A stretch of DNA of 64,000 bases. Origin: UBA5109 sp038148755. Its GTDB lineage: Bacteria > Pseudomonadota > Gammaproteobacteria > Pseudomonadales > Pseudohongiellaceae. Of this stretch, positions 53,383 to 62,361 are shown piece by piece. The DNA lies in NCBI GenBank assembly GCA_038148755.1, contig JAYQWA010000006.1:1-64000 (forward strand), written 5' to 3'. The stretch's first letter is position 1, and the number at the start of each line of letters is the position of its first letter. The position numbers and the translations under genes are program-made. Below the pieces are notes generated by a model. The model made no database searches and was not told the DNA's origin. It saw only the letters and a program-made list of their open reading frames with translations.

Positions 53383-53994
53383 TTATTCATCCACGTTATA
53401 TCTAAATAAGTATTGAACTCCTTCAACAGGTACAGGAACCCCATCTTCAACACGCGGGTTATATTTAAATCTTGTAACTGCACGAACAGACGCGTTATCA
53501 AATATATCAGGCGGATCAGCATCAACAACGACAGGATTTATCACCGTGCCTGTCTCTGTCACTGTAAACATAACCAGACACCAGCCTTCAATTCCTCTGG
53601 ATAAAGCTCTGTTAGGATACTGAGGTGGCACGGTAACAATAGGCAACATCTCAGAGTCATTGATACCGACAACTGCAGTAGCATCAATACCGCCTACATC
53701 CACATTAACACGAGCGACATTAATAGCATCTCCAGCACTCATATCCATTGTATCGACTTCCATATCAGGTAAGTCAGGCACTTCCTCAGGAACATCTGGC
53801 TCTTCAGGTTTTGGCTCAACACGAGTCACTTCAATTTCAATTTCAGGAATCGAAATGTCGGCAATTCGTATTGAAGTACGCTCCTCAACGACACCCCCAC
53901 CTGTTGAGATAAGCGCCTGCATCAGGTAGAACAACGAAAAAGTAATCGCTGCACCGAATAAGACTGCTACAAGGCCATTAACTGTTCTAATCAT
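53383..53994 (-). CDS. tonB: TonB-family energy transducer
   Basis: A 203-aa protein that spans the periplasm and passes proton-motive energy to outer membrane receptors. One N-terminal transmembrane helix at about residues 7-29, a Pro/Glu-rich linker (KPEEPDVPEEVPDLPDM), and a TonB C-terminal domain from about 115 (PPQYPNRALSRGIEGWCLVM, ASVRAVTRFKYNPRVEDG). The short size and linker fit the TonB2 class. It lies 2 bases after exbD. Confidence 0.92.
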   Translation of the reverse strand: MIRTVNGLVAVLFGAAITFSLFYLMQALISTGGGVVEERTSIRIADISIPEIEIEVTRVEPKPEEPDVPEEVPDLPDMEVDTMDMSAGDAINVARVNVDVGGIDATAVVGINDSEMLPIVTVPPQYPNRALSRGIEGWCLVMFTVTETGTVINPVVVDADPPDIFDNASVRAVTRFKYNPRVEDGVPVPVEGVQYLFRYNVDE

Positions 53995-53996
53995 GT

Positions 53997-54401
53997 TTAT
54001 TCCTCCGCAGCTATCTGAACGCTGACGACCCCTGCCTCGCGGGCCGCACTCATTATTGTAATGACATGCTCGTTAGTCGCCGCCTGGTCTGCCTGGATAA
54101 TAACAGGTGCATTAGGCGCATCTGACAAGCGTTGCTCTAGACGAAAACGCATATTTCTAGGCTCAATGATATCACCATCCATAAAAATCTCGCCAGCAGG
54201 CGAAATCGCTACAAGAATAGGATCAAGATTAGTGAATTCGGCCATAGAAGCCTGGGGCTTAAGAACGTCATAACCTGCTTCTTTGACGAAAACAGCTGTT
54301 ACAATAAAAAATATAAGCAGGATAAACACCACATCCAGCATAGGAGTGAGATCAATTTCACCTGCTTGACCTTCTTCTTTATCTTTAGCTAAACTTCTCA
54401 T
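53997..54401 (-). CDS. exbD: Biopolymer transport protein ExbD
   Basis: A 134-aa proton-channel subunit. A single transmembrane helix with the essential Asp is near residues 20-40 (LTPMLDVVFILLIFFIVTAV), followed by a periplasmic domain with VIIQADQAATNEHVITIM. It pairs with ExbB to power TonB. It sits between the short ExbB and tonB. Confidence 0.94.
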   Translation of the reverse strand: MRSLAKDKEEGQAGEIDLTPMLDVVFILLIFFIVTAVFVKEAGYDVLKPQASMAEFTNLDPILVAISPAGEIFMDGDIIEPRNMRFRLEQRLSDAPNAPVIIQADQAATNEHVITIMSAAREAGVVSVQIAAEE

Positions 54402-54456
54402 ATTATTTTTTCTTTATTTTCAGTTAGTTATACAGGTTAGTTAAAGTATAATTTAA

Positions 54457-54990
54457 TTATGCGTGTTGCACTGTTAAGTGATCCTCAAGGAGTTCTATCT
54501 CCCTATTGGATTTATGCTTAATCCAGTTACTGGCAAAAATCCCTGACAGGGCACCAACCATTCCCGCCATAGTAGGAATCGTTGCTTTTGCTACACCGCC
54601 AGACATCTGTTTTGCGTCACCGCCACCAGTCACAGCCATCACATAAAATACTTCAATCATGCCTGTTACTGTACCTAATAAACCAAGTAAAGGGCAAACG
54701 ACAACCAATGCTTCAATCATAGGTATTGGTGATTTTAAATCCAGAGATACACGTGAAATCAGCTGCTGTCGTACAGCATGAGCATGCCAGGATTTTTTAT
54801 CTGAGCGCTTTTCCCACTCAGACAATGCAGCAGCTGTATTCCTTTTGTGCACGCTGTTAAGAAACCAAAGTCTCTCAAACAGCATGCTCCATTTCACAAA
54901 TAACAGCAAAGCTATCAACCAGAGTACCGGTCCACCTCTATCCATAAAGTCAGAGATGGACTCAAGTGCAGTCTGAAAAAAGTCAAACAT
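54457..54990 (-). CDS. exbB: ExbB/MotA/TolQ family protein, short form
   Basis: A 177-aa inner membrane protein with three transmembrane segments (about residues 18-36, 90-115 and 135-155). CPLLGLLGTVTGMIEVFYVM and GGVAKATIPTMAGMVGALSG are the MotA/TolQ/ExbB signature helices. It lies between the long ExbB and exbD, the standard two-ExbB arrangement of TonB2 systems. It is probably the actual channel partner of ExbD. Confidence 0.92.
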   Translation of the reverse strand: MFDFFQTALESISDFMDRGGPVLWLIALLLFVKWSMLFERLWFLNSVHKRNTAAALSEWEKRSDKKSWHAHAVRQQLISRVSLDLKSPIPMIEALVVVCPLLGLLGTVTGMIEVFYVMAVTGGGDAKQMSGGVAKATIPTMAGMVGALSGIFASNWIKHKSNREIELLEDHLTVQHA

Positions 54991-55018
54991 AATAAGCTAT
55001 CCTCTTTAAAAGTGTAAC

Positions 55019-56434
55019 TTAAGCGTTTGAGCCGCTACTTTCAGCTTTTCTAGCAATAATACCCGTCGCCTGCTCTTCCATAATATGAAGAATACGGTCG
55101 CTGCGACTCTTAATTAAAGTATGTATAAGCACCGTAGGTATGGCAACTGAAATACCTAGTACAGTAGTTACCAGAGCGCCAGAAATACCACCCGCCATAA
55201 TCTGCGGATCACCTGTACCAAACAGAGTAATCTGCTGGAACACTTCAATCATACCGGTAACCGTACCCAACAATCCCATCAAAGGAGCAACGGTGGAAAT
55301 AATTTTCACTAAAGTCAGGAATCTTTCCAGAGCCGGAGTTTCTTGAAGAATAGCTTCTCCCAATTTCAGTTCCAGAGTCTCAATATCCATGGTTTTGTCA
55401 TTCTCATAAACCATCAACACACGACCCAGAGGGTTGCTCTTATTGGGTTTAGCTGTATTTTTCAGCTGAGAATTAACTTTTGCACCAACGATAGTAAGGT
55501 AGATCATTTTGTAAATGGCAAAAAGCATTGCGATAACACCAACCACAATAATGATCGATCCGATCGTACCACCCTGTTCACCATAACGGGTTTGAAAATC
55601 AGGACTGCTGATTAATGCAGCAAGATAAGAACCACCAGTAGGACCTGTTGGGTCAATACCCACTCTGGTAAAGCCAGAAGTAGAATTCTGGAGTTCTAAT
55701 GAAGCATTTTGATAAAGGCTTGGATTAAAGGTTCCGCCAGAAGGCTGTGCGGGCAAAACACTCAATCGACCCGTTGAGGAATCATATTCGAGATATTCTC
55801 CATCTGAAACAATGTTATAGGAACCAACCCTGACGACTTCACGATTACTTTGACTACCATCCGCACCAGCAACCAACGCATCAAACTTCACAATTCGACC
55901 AGACTCAGTCATTTCCTGCTGTAAGAAGAACCAAAGACGCTCTAGCTCTTCAATGCTGGGAAGCTGAGAGTCACTTGCCATAATACCAGCAAGTTCTGTC
56001 AGAAATTCTTCACGACCAGTAAACTGAGCACTGATGAGAGACTGCTCAAAATTACTACGAGTATCACCAACTACACCTGCAATTGTTCCAAACAACTCTT
56101 CTAAATCCCCAATACGCTCTTGTAATGTCTCATTACGCTGGGCTTTGATGATTTCATTTTCATCATAAGTAGCTTCAAGTTGCGCACTTATTGCTTCTTC
56201 TTCTTCGCGTGCCGCAACAACATCATTTAGCATTTGCTGACGCTGATTAACGTTGCTCTCAAATCGAGCTATACGGTCACGCTGCTCCTGAGTTTCAGTT
56301 AAGCTGGCGTTTTCAACTAATTGCAATAATTCATCAAGGCTTCTTGGATCAGATTCCTGAGCTACAGACTGAAACGAGGTCAAGCAAATAGCCGCCGAAG
56401 CCAATGTTAAACCAAATGTTTTTATTAATTTCAT
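55019..56434 (-). CDS. Long ExbB/TtpC-like energiser protein
   Basis: A 471-aa protein. A signal peptide (LIKTFGLTLASAAICLTSFQ) and a coiled-coil periplasmic domain (about residues 30-160) precede a transmembrane helix near 287-307. A C-terminal MotA/TolQ/ExbB domain follows, with APLMGLLGTVTGMIEVFQQI and GGISGALVTTVLGISVAIPT. This layout matches TtpC of the Vibrio TonB2 system, which is needed for that TonB and is distinct from the short ExbB. It begins 4 bases after the DUF3450 gene. Confidence 0.9.
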   Translation of the reverse strand: MKLIKTFGLTLASAAICLTSFQSVAQESDPRSLDELLQLVENASLTETQEQRDRIARFESNVNQRQQMLNDVVAAREEEEAISAQLEATYDENEIIKAQRNETLQERIGDLEELFGTIAGVVGDTRSNFEQSLISAQFTGREEFLTELAGIMASDSQLPSIEELERLWFFLQQEMTESGRIVKFDALVAGADGSQSNREVVRVGSYNIVSDGEYLEYDSSTGRLSVLPAQPSGGTFNPSLYQNASLELQNSTSGFTRVGIDPTGPTGGSYLAALISSPDFQTRYGEQGGTIGSIIIVVGVIAMLFAIYKMIYLTIVGAKVNSQLKNTAKPNKSNPLGRVLMVYENDKTMDIETLELKLGEAILQETPALERFLTLVKIISTVAPLMGLLGTVTGMIEVFQQITLFGTGDPQIMAGGISGALVTTVLGISVAIPTVLIHTLIKSRSDRILHIMEEQATGIIARKAESSGSNA

Positions 56435-56438
56435 GTTC

Positions 56439-57233
56439 TTACTCCGGTGCTGCGATCGGTAAATCTAATAATTGGGTTGTTTCTAAATCTTGGGCCATAC
56501 GAATACCTAAGGCTATAGGACGTCTATACTCATCATCCAGAGCTACCCACTGATTAGTGCTTTTATCCCAGACTCCGGTGGAACTTTGATCACTTGTCTG
56601 ATATAGCAAGGCAACACGACCAACTTTAAGTATATCTACATCACGCTCTACTCCACCTATTTCGAGCGTATCAGTGTAGTGATCCACGCTTCGGCCATAA
56701 GCGCTCTCAATTTGATAGGCCTGCAATACCAAGCGGAATTTCTCCGCTACATTTACACTGGAGTCATCAAAAGTATTTCGTATTGTATTCAGACGTGCCT
56801 GTCTTTCCTCAATCTGGAAAGGAATATCCAACGCAACAAATTGCTCCAGAGCCACCATCATTCTTTCCATTAAAGGCGCAATCTGGCGCTGTAGTTCTGC
56901 TGCCTGAGCAATCGACTCATCATACTCGGCAATCGTTCTTTCCTGCTGGGCAATTGTTCGTCGCATACCAGCATTATAAATTTCCAGACCATCTACGAGT
57001 TTTGCCTGCTCTCTGAACTCAAATGTCAATTCTGAAGCTTCATCAGACAATTGGTTGATCTGAACCTGCATTTCCGCACCCATTGCAAAAATTTCTGCGG
57101 ACTGAGCAGAAATTTCATCCAGAATACTGGTGTCTATCACGGTATCTTGTGCCGAAAGTGGCCCAATATTAAGAAGTACTGGAGCTACCAGTAATGAAGC
57201 ATACATTTGCTTCTTAAAACGTTGGTATTTCAT
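56439..57233 (-). CDS. DUF3450 periplasmic protein
   Basis: A 264-aa exported protein with a signal peptide (MYASLLVAPVLLNIGPLSAQ near residues 10-29), then a long coiled coil (about 40-130; VQINQLSDEASELTFEFREQ) and a C-terminal beta domain (VDILKVGRVALLYQTSDQSS, GVWDKSTNQWV). DUF3450 genes usually stand first in TtpC-TonB2 operons, as here. Its function is not established; a periplasmic partner of TtpC is likely. The ATG has GGGATGACTC upstream. Confidence 0.88.
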   Translation of the reverse strand: MKYQRFKKQMYASLLVAPVLLNIGPLSAQDTVIDTSILDEISAQSAEIFAMGAEMQVQINQLSDEASELTFEFREQAKLVDGLEIYNAGMRRTIAQQERTIAEYDESIAQAAELQRQIAPLMERMMVALEQFVALDIPFQIEERQARLNTIRNTFDDSSVNVAEKFRLVLQAYQIESAYGRSVDHYTDTLEIGGVERDVDILKVGRVALLYQTSDQSSTGVWDKSTNQWVALDDEYRRPIALGIRMAQDLETTQLLDLPIAAPE

Positions 57234-57346
57234 GAGTCATCCCATTTATTTATAAATATAAGAAACTTTTTTTTACCCTGAATGGCGATAAGATTATTTT
57301 AAATACTTATTTCATGCCGCCATTAAAATCTATTTAAATTGTTTTT

Positions 57347-57375
57347 GCACCTCTGCTTTAGCATAGCAGAGGTGC
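57347..57375. other. Strong hairpin beyond the suc operon
   Basis: GCACCTCTGCT and AGCAGAGGTGC form a perfect 11-bp stem with a 7-base loop. For the leftward suc transcript it lies about 80 bases past sucD and is followed by AAAAAC rather than a T run, so it is not a standard terminator. It may stabilise the 3' end of the mRNA or bind a protein. Confidence 0.5.
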
Positions 57376-57456
57376 GGAGCATAACAAATAGTGATGGCAT
57401 ATTGAAACAATAAATAGCTAAAAATTGACAGTTTATTGAGATATTTTAAGCCTGCT

Positions 57457-58329
57457 TTACCAAGCAGCTGCTGCCCTAAGACCATCACCTATTTCCGCCA
57501 GACTTCTAACGGTTGTCACGCCAGCATCATTCAAGGCTGCAAATTTTTCATCCGCAGTCCCCTTGCCCCCAGAAATAATTGCACCAGCATGCCCCATACG
57601 CTTGCCTGGAGGAGCCGTAACGCCAGCTATATAAGAGACAACTGGCTTACTTACATGCTCTTTAATAAAGGCAGATGCTTCTTCTTCAGCAGTACCTCCA
57701 ATCTCACCAATCATCACTATCGCTTCAGTTTGGTCGTCTTTTTCAAGCAAACTCAAAATATCAATAAAACTTGAGCCGGGTATTGGGTCTCCACCAATGC
57801 CAACACAGGTCGACTGTCCAAAGCCGGCATCTGTAGTTTGCTTAACAGCTTCATAAGTCAATGTCCCTGACCTTGATACAATGCCTACTTTCCCAGGCAA
57901 ATGTATATGGCCGGGCATGATGCCAATCTTGGATTCTCCAGGCGTTATAATGCCTGGACAGTTAGGACCAATTAAACGAACCTGCTCACGATCACAGGCT
58001 ACTTTTACGTCAAGCATATCCAGAGTTGGAATACCCTCAGTAATACAAACTATTAGCTTAATCCCGGCAGACACAGCTTCCAGAATAGAGTCTTTGCAAA
58101 AAGGCGCTGGTACATAAATGACAGATGCTTCCGCACCAGTCTCTGCAACTGCATCCGAAACTGTATTAAATACCGGCAGCCCCAGATGGATTTGACCACC
58201 TTTGCCTGGAGTAACACCGCCAACCATTCGTGTGCCATACTCAATTGCCTGCTCTGAATGATAGGTTCCCTGTGAGCCTGTGAAGCCCTGACAAATAACT
58301 TTAGTCTCTTTATTTAACAAAATGCTCAT
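57457..58329 (-). CDS. sucD: Succinyl-CoA synthetase alpha subunit
   Basis: Converts succinyl-CoA to succinate with formation of ATP or GTP, together with SucC. The 290-aa product has the CoA-binding GFTGSQGTYHSEQAIEYGT, GPNCPGIITPGE, and the phospho-His in GKRMGHAGAIISGGKGTADE. Its ATG overlaps the sucC stop by one base (TAATG). Last gene of the operon. Confidence 0.97.
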   Translation of the reverse strand: MSILLNKETKVICQGFTGSQGTYHSEQAIEYGTRMVGGVTPGKGGQIHLGLPVFNTVSDAVAETGAEASVIYVPAPFCKDSILEAVSAGIKLIVCITEGIPTLDMLDVKVACDREQVRLIGPNCPGIITPGESKIGIMPGHIHLPGKVGIVSRSGTLTYEAVKQTTDAGFGQSTCVGIGGDPIPGSSFIDILSLLEKDDQTEAIVMIGEIGGTAEEEASAFIKEHVSKPVVSYIAGVTAPPGKRMGHAGAIISGGKGTADEKFAALNDAGVTTVRSLAEIGDGLRAAAAW

Positions 58330-59495
58330 TACTTGCCCTCCGCTGCTTTGACTACCTGCTCAGCAGCATCAGTAAGGCTCGTCGCAGCAATAATATTCAA
58401 GCCACTTTCTGCCAGCACTTTTGTTCCAAGCTCTGCATTATTACCTTCTAACCTGACCACCACTGGTACTTTTACCCCAACTTCTTCAACCGCACCAATA
58501 ACGCCTTCTGCAATCAAGTCACAGCGTACTATCCCGCCAAATATGTTAACCAGAACGGCTTTGACATTGTCATCGGACAATATGATTTTGAATGCTTCTG
58601 ACACTCTTTCCTTGGTGGCTCCACCACCTACATCAAGAAAATTTGCTGGCTGCCCACCGTGGAGCTTGACGATATCCATGGTGCCCATAGCTAAACCAGC
58701 ACCATTCACCATACAGCCTATATTGCCTTCCAGGGCAACATAATTCAGCTCCCAAACTGCAGCCTGTGCTTCTCTCTCATCTTCCTGTGAAGGATCATGC
58801 ATTTCTTTGATTTTTGGCTGCCTGTATAAAGCATTACCATCAATATTTAATTTCGCATCCAGACAATGCAGATTACCTTCTTTAGTAATGACTAATGGGT
58901 TAATTTCCAATAGAGCCAGATCACAGTCTTCAAAAATTTTCGCCAACCCAAGAAATATTTTCGTGAATTGCTTAACTTGGTCTGCATTCAGGCCCAGTTT
59001 AAAGGCCAGTTCCCTAGCTTGATAAGGCTGGGCGCCGACCAAAGGATCAATCGTAGCTTTTAAAATAAGTTCAGGTGTTTCCTCGGCAACTTTTTCTATC
59101 TCGACCCCACCTTCAGTAGAAGCCATAAACACAATACGTCTGGATGAACGGTCCACAACAGCACCCAGATAAAGCTCCTGATCAATATCCGTACAGGCCT
59201 CAACTAAAATTTTACTAACGGGTTGTCCATTTTTATCGGTTTGATAAGTAACCAGATTTTTGCCTAACCATTTCTCGGCGAAGGCTTTTATTTCCTCTTT
59301 GCTGGAAACCAGTTTTACGCCACCAGCTTTACCCCTTCCTCCTGCATGGACCTGAGCTTTTACCACCCACTCATTGCCACCTATTTTATCCGCAGCCGCA
59401 GCAGCTTCCGCAGGGGTTTCGCAGGCAAAGCCTACAGATACAGGCAAACCATATTCGGCAAAAAGCTGTTTTGCCTGATACTCATGTAAATTCAT
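58329..59495 (-). CDS. sucC: Succinyl-CoA synthetase beta subunit
   Basis: An ATP-grasp subunit of 388 aa that binds the nucleotide and succinate. MNLHEYQAKQLFAEYGLPVS is the family start. VKAQVHAGGRGKAGGVKLV, ALLEINPLVITKEG and GLAMGTMDIVKLHGGQPANF are further marks, and IFGGIVRCDLIAEGV lies in the CoA ligase domain. It is 138 bases downstream of lpd. The nucleotide specificity (ATP or GTP) cannot be decided by eye. Confidence 0.97.
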   Translation of the reverse strand: MNLHEYQAKQLFAEYGLPVSVGFACETPAEAAAAADKIGGNEWVVKAQVHAGGRGKAGGVKLVSSKEEIKAFAEKWLGKNLVTYQTDKNGQPVSKILVEACTDIDQELYLGAVVDRSSRRIVFMASTEGGVEIEKVAEETPELILKATIDPLVGAQPYQARELAFKLGLNADQVKQFTKIFLGLAKIFEDCDLALLEINPLVITKEGNLHCLDAKLNIDGNALYRQPKIKEMHDPSQEDEREAQAAVWELNYVALEGNIGCMVNGAGLAMGTMDIVKLHGGQPANFLDVGGGATKERVSEAFKIILSDDNVKAVLVNIFGGIVRCDLIAEGVIGAVEEVGVKVPVVVRLEGNNAELGTKVLAESGLNIIAATSLTDAAEQVVKAAEGK

Positions 59496-59633
59496 TTAAA
59501 AAATATCCTCATTGAGTTGAACAGAGCAGACGCAAACAAAAGATATTTGTTTGCCTGAGTTAGGCAGCCGCTCTTGCTATTTTCTCCTACTTACCTATCT
59601 TTTTAGTTAACTTTTTACTTAACTTTTTGCGTT

Positions 59634-61079
59634 TTATTTTCTTTTGCGGTTCGGCATATGAATCGCGTGCCCATTAACCGCCAACGCTGCTTCATGCACT
59701 GCTTCACTTAATGCCGGATGCGAGAATACTGTCATACCAATATCTTCTGCACTGGTACTGAATTCCATGGCAACGGTAACCAACTGCACCAGATCTGCTG
59801 CTGAGGGACCAATAATATGACAACCCAGAACCCGATCCGTTTTAGCATCTGCCAACATCTTCACCATACCATCAGAGTCGTTGGCGGCTACCGCGCGGCC
59901 AACTGCAAGAAAGGGAAAAGTTCCTACTTTATAATCAGTACCTTCGGCTTTTAACTGCTCTTCCGTTTTCCCTACGGAAGCAATTTCAGGGTGGGTATAT
60001 ATAACTGAAGGTATCAGATCATAATTCATTGCGGCTTTCTGACCAGCAATAACTTCAGCCACCATGACCCCTTCTTCAGATCCTTTATGCGCCAGCATAG
60101 GCCCACGCACCACATCACCAACCGCATAGACACCTTCTATGTTTGTCGCACAAGAGTCATTGACCTTTATAAAACCGCGCTCATCTTTTTCAATACCACA
60201 ATCATCAGACAGCAAACCTTCGGTATAAGGCTTCCTTCCCACGCAAACAATTAGCTTGTCAAAGGTGATTTCCTGCTCCCCGTCTTTATCCGTATATTGC
60301 ACTGTGACCGTCGGTGATTTGCCTTTTTTGACTTGACTACCTGTCACCTTGGCACCTAGTCTGATATCAAGCCCCTGTTTAGTGAGAATTTTCTGCCCTT
60401 CTTTGGCGATCTGCTGATCAACCATCGGTAAGAATTTTTCCGTAGCTTCCAGAACCACTACTTCGGAACCAAGCCTCGACCATACCGAACCTAACTCAAG
60501 ACCGATAACCCCTGCTCCAATCACGCCAAGACGTTTGGGTACACTCTGAAATTCCAGTGCCCCAGTGGAGTCAACGATAATGCCGTCTTGCAAAGGTGTT
60601 GGAGGTATTTCAATAGGTACAGAACCGGCCGCAATAATCACATGCGTCGCAGACAAAGTCTGAGTCTTGCCATCATGTGATGTCACTTCCACTTTCTTAT
60701 CTTTCAGTAACTTTCCTGTGCCGGAAATAGGCGTCACTTTATTGGCTTGGAATAAACCACCAATCCCGCCAGCCATCTGTTTTACAACTTTTTCCTTGCG
60801 TTGAATCATCGCTGGCACATCAATTTTTATTGCACCTGTGCCAATACCATGTGATTCAAAGTCATGTTTCGCTTCAAGATATTTATGTGAGGAATCCAGC
60901 AAGGCTTTGGAAGGGATACATCCAACATTAAGACAAGTGCCACCAAAAACCGGCTTGTTATCTTTATCCAGCCATTTTTCGATACAGGCGGTATTAAAAC
61001 CTAACTGAGCTGCACGGATAGCTGCAACATACCCCGCTGGACCTGCTCCTATTACAATTACGTCATAATCTGCTGACAT
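59634..61079 (-). CDS. lpd: Dihydrolipoyl dehydrogenase (E3)
   Basis: Flavoprotein that reoxidises the lipoyl groups of 2-oxoglutarate dehydrogenase, and may also serve other complexes. The 481-aa product has the FAD motif VIVIGAGPAGYVAAIRAAQL, the redox pair in GGTCLNVGCIPSKALLDSS, the NAD motif GVIGAGVIGLELGSVW, and the catalytic His-Glu pair in HPALSEAVHEAA. It follows sucB by 20 bases. Confidence 0.97.
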   Translation of the reverse strand: MSADYDVIVIGAGPAGYVAAIRAAQLGFNTACIEKWLDKDNKPVFGGTCLNVGCIPSKALLDSSHKYLEAKHDFESHGIGTGAIKIDVPAMIQRKEKVVKQMAGGIGGLFQANKVTPISGTGKLLKDKKVEVTSHDGKTQTLSATHVIIAAGSVPIEIPPTPLQDGIIVDSTGALEFQSVPKRLGVIGAGVIGLELGSVWSRLGSEVVVLEATEKFLPMVDQQIAKEGQKILTKQGLDIRLGAKVTGSQVKKGKSPTVTVQYTDKDGEQEITFDKLIVCVGRKPYTEGLLSDDCGIEKDERGFIKVNDSCATNIEGVYAVGDVVRGPMLAHKGSEEGVMVAEVIAGQKAAMNYDLIPSVIYTHPEIASVGKTEEQLKAEGTDYKVGTFPFLAVGRAVAANDSDGMVKMLADAKTDRVLGCHIIGPSAADLVQLVTVAMEFSTSAEDIGMTVFSHPALSEAVHEAALAVNGHAIHMPNRKRK

Positions 61080-61099
61080 CAGTTTTCCTATTTTTTTAA

Positions 61100-62323
61100 T
61101 TAGACTTCAAGAAGAATTCTGGCTGGATCTTCTAGCAATTCTTTTATTGTAACCAAAAATTGCACAGCTTCTTTCCCATCAATCATCCGATGATCATAGG
61201 ACAAGGCTAAATACATCATTGGCAGTATTTTAACTTCGCCATCGACGGCCATCGGACGTTCCTGAATTTTGTGCATGCCTAGAATAGCTGTTTGTGGCGG
61301 ATTTAATATAGGCGTTGACAACAGGGAACCAAATATCCCGCCATTAGAAATAGTAAAAGTACCACCAGTCATCTCTTCTATAGATAATTTGCCATCTCGA
61401 GCTTTAAGACCATAGTCCCTGATATTTTTTTCTATTGCGGCAAGACTCATTGCATCTGCATCTCTAAGGACAGGAACAACAAGCCCCCGTGGTGAAGAGA
61501 CAGCGACACCGATATCCTGGTAGCCGTGATAAATAATATCGCTACCATCAATCGACGCATTCACTGCGGGAAATTGCTTTAGCGCCTCTATGCTCGCCCG
61601 CACAAAAAAGGACATGAAGCCTAACCGGACGCCATCATGTTTCTTCTCAAACATGTCTTTATATTTATTACGAAGCTCCATGACCGGCTGCATGTTGACT
61701 TCATTAAAAGTTGTCAGCATGGCAGTTGTATTCGTTGCTTCCAGTAAACGTTCAGCTACTTTAGCTCGTAACCGGGTCATTGGTACACGTTCTTCTGCTC
61801 TGGGGCCATTTGCTATTGGTGACGCTACTGGCTCCACTGAAGCATCAGAGCTTGCCGCTGGCACTTCATTTCCTTTTACAGAGGCACCTTCCAAATGTTT
61901 CAAGACATCTTCTTTGGTAATACGTCCATCTTTACCAGTACTAGCAATATCATTTGGACTCAGAGAATGCTCCTCTACCAGTTTTTTTGCTGCCGGACTC
62001 ATCAGCACTTCGACATTACTGTTATCTTCTACCACTTGAGATACAGCAGGTTCCGATTTTGCTTCAGGTGCAGCACTGGCTGTTGCTCCAGCTTCGAACA
62101 GAGCCAGTAATTCGTTACTGACTATGGTGTCACCTTCAGCTTTATTAATGCTTTGCAAGACTCCATTGTCCGGTGCAACAACTTCCAGCAAAACTTTATC
62201 CGTTTCAATATCAACCAGAAGCTCATCACGAGCAACAGCTTCACCTTCCTTTTTATACCAGGTTGCAATGGTGCCGTCGGGCACAGATTCTGGAAGTGTT
62301 GGAGCTTTAATTTCAATAGCCAT
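61100..62323 (-). CDS. sucB: Dihydrolipoyl succinyltransferase (E2)
   Basis: Core of the 2-oxoglutarate dehydrogenase complex. The 407-aa product has a lipoyl domain with the lipoylated Lys in DIETDKVLLEV near residue 43, an E3-binding domain (LMSPAAKKLVEEHSLSPNDI), an Ala/Pro-rich linker, and the catalytic domain with LSYDHRMIDGKEAV, in which His is catalytic. It lies between sucA and lpd. Confidence 0.97.
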   Translation of the reverse strand: MAIEIKAPTLPESVPDGTIATWYKKEGEAVARDELLVDIETDKVLLEVVAPDNGVLQSINKAEGDTIVSNELLALFEAGATASAAPEAKSEPAVSQVVEDNSNVEVLMSPAAKKLVEEHSLSPNDIASTGKDGRITKEDVLKHLEGASVKGNEVPAASSDASVEPVASPIANGPRAEERVPMTRLRAKVAERLLEATNTTAMLTTFNEVNMQPVMELRNKYKDMFEKKHDGVRLGFMSFFVRASIEALKQFPAVNASIDGSDIIYHGYQDIGVAVSSPRGLVVPVLRDADAMSLAAIEKNIRDYGLKARDGKLSIEEMTGGTFTISNGGIFGSLLSTPILNPPQTAILGMHKIQERPMAVDGEVKILPMMYLALSYDHRMIDGKEAVQFLVTIKELLEDPARILLEV

Positions 62324-62361
62324 GATTTTTCCTTTTTACACTTAAAGGCTGAATTGATTAA

